5,777 nucleotides of DNA, taken from positions 1 through 5,777 of the forward strand of contig DXVG01000125.1 of the NCBI GenBank assembly GCA_019409045.1, read 5' to 3'. Below are positions 5,751 to 5,777 of this stretch, piece after piece. Each line of letters starts with the position of its first letter. Within the stretch, counting starts at the first letter, position 1. Source of the DNA: Clostridiales bacterium. GTDB lineage: Bacteria; Bacillota; Clostridia; Christensenellales; Aristaeellaceae. A model generated the notes under the pieces. The model made no database searches. It was not told the DNA's origin and was given only the letters and a program-made list of their open reading frames with translations. The position numbers and the translations under genes are program-made.

Positions 5751-5777
5751 CTGTCTCTTATACACATCTGACGCTGC
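5751..5777. other. Untrimmed Nextera/Tn5 sequencing adapter (artefact)
   Basis: Positions 5751-5769 read CTGTCTCTTATACACATCT, the 19-bp Tn5 mosaic end used in Nextera libraries, and 5770-5777 (GACGCTGC) continue into the read-1 adapter tail. Translated on the minus strand it gives the false N-terminus MYKRQ, a well-known sign of this contamination in databases. Genomic sequence should be taken to end at 5750. Confidence 0.98.

Noticed and set aside
4800..5771. Plus-strand open frame of 323 codons opposite the nuclease, ending in LSLIHI
   Set aside because: Antisense to the nuclease, and its C-terminus is translated adapter sequence, another known signature of Nextera contamination.
1..5777. 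tRNA or rRNA genes, CRISPR array, insertion sequence or phage genes
   Set aside because: Looked for on both strands and found none; coding sequence accounts for nearly all of the window and the two intergenic regions contain only promoters and a terminator.

Overview
The window is GC-rich bacterial DNA (visibly about 60% G+C or more, estimated by eye) and is gene-dense. Strong Shine-Dalgarno sequences (GGAGGAGG, AAGGAG), textbook SigA-type promoters, an ScpB gene, a BMP/Nup-type nucleoside ABC transporter and a YprB/MrfB-type nuclease all point to a Bacillota organism, probably a GC-rich clostridial lineage. The genus cannot be named from the sequence. The right end finishes in an untrimmed Nextera/Tn5 adapter, so this is the end of a shotgun-assembled contig, probably from an isolate draft or a metagenome.

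Layout. (1) Positions 1-3288, minus strand: an ABC importer operon, read right to left as a double-domain ATPase, permease 1, then permease 2, which runs off the left edge. Both junctions are 8-nt overlaps (ATGGCTAA and GTGGCTGA). (2) Positions 3289-3494: a divergent intergenic region. It holds a -10 box for the ABC operon enclosed by an 8-bp inverted repeat (candidate operator), and a perfect consensus promoter (TTGACA, 17 bp, TATAAT) for scpB. (3) Positions 3495-4025, plus strand: scpB, alone and without scpA next to it. (4) Positions 4044-4084: a hairpin terminator between convergent genes. (5) Positions 4090-5750, minus strand: a two-gene unit, a 3'-to-5' exonuclease-like protein of the YprB/MrfB family (N-terminus cut off by the contig end) followed by a small TPR-repeat protein. 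The stop and start of these two overlap as TTGA. (6) Positions 5751-5777: adapter sequence, not genome.

How the genes work together. The three ABC genes should form the membrane and ATPase parts of one importer, by family for nucleosides or related small molecules. The substrate-binding lipoprotein is not in the window. ScpB belongs to the SMC-ScpAB chromosome-segregation complex. The nuclease and TPR genes look translationally coupled and may share a DNA-maintenance role, but the TPR protein has no assignable function. Nothing here clearly forms a new defence or mobile system. The most useful points are the adapter artefact, the operator-like repeat at the ABC promoter, and the uncharacterised TPR partner of the nuclease.
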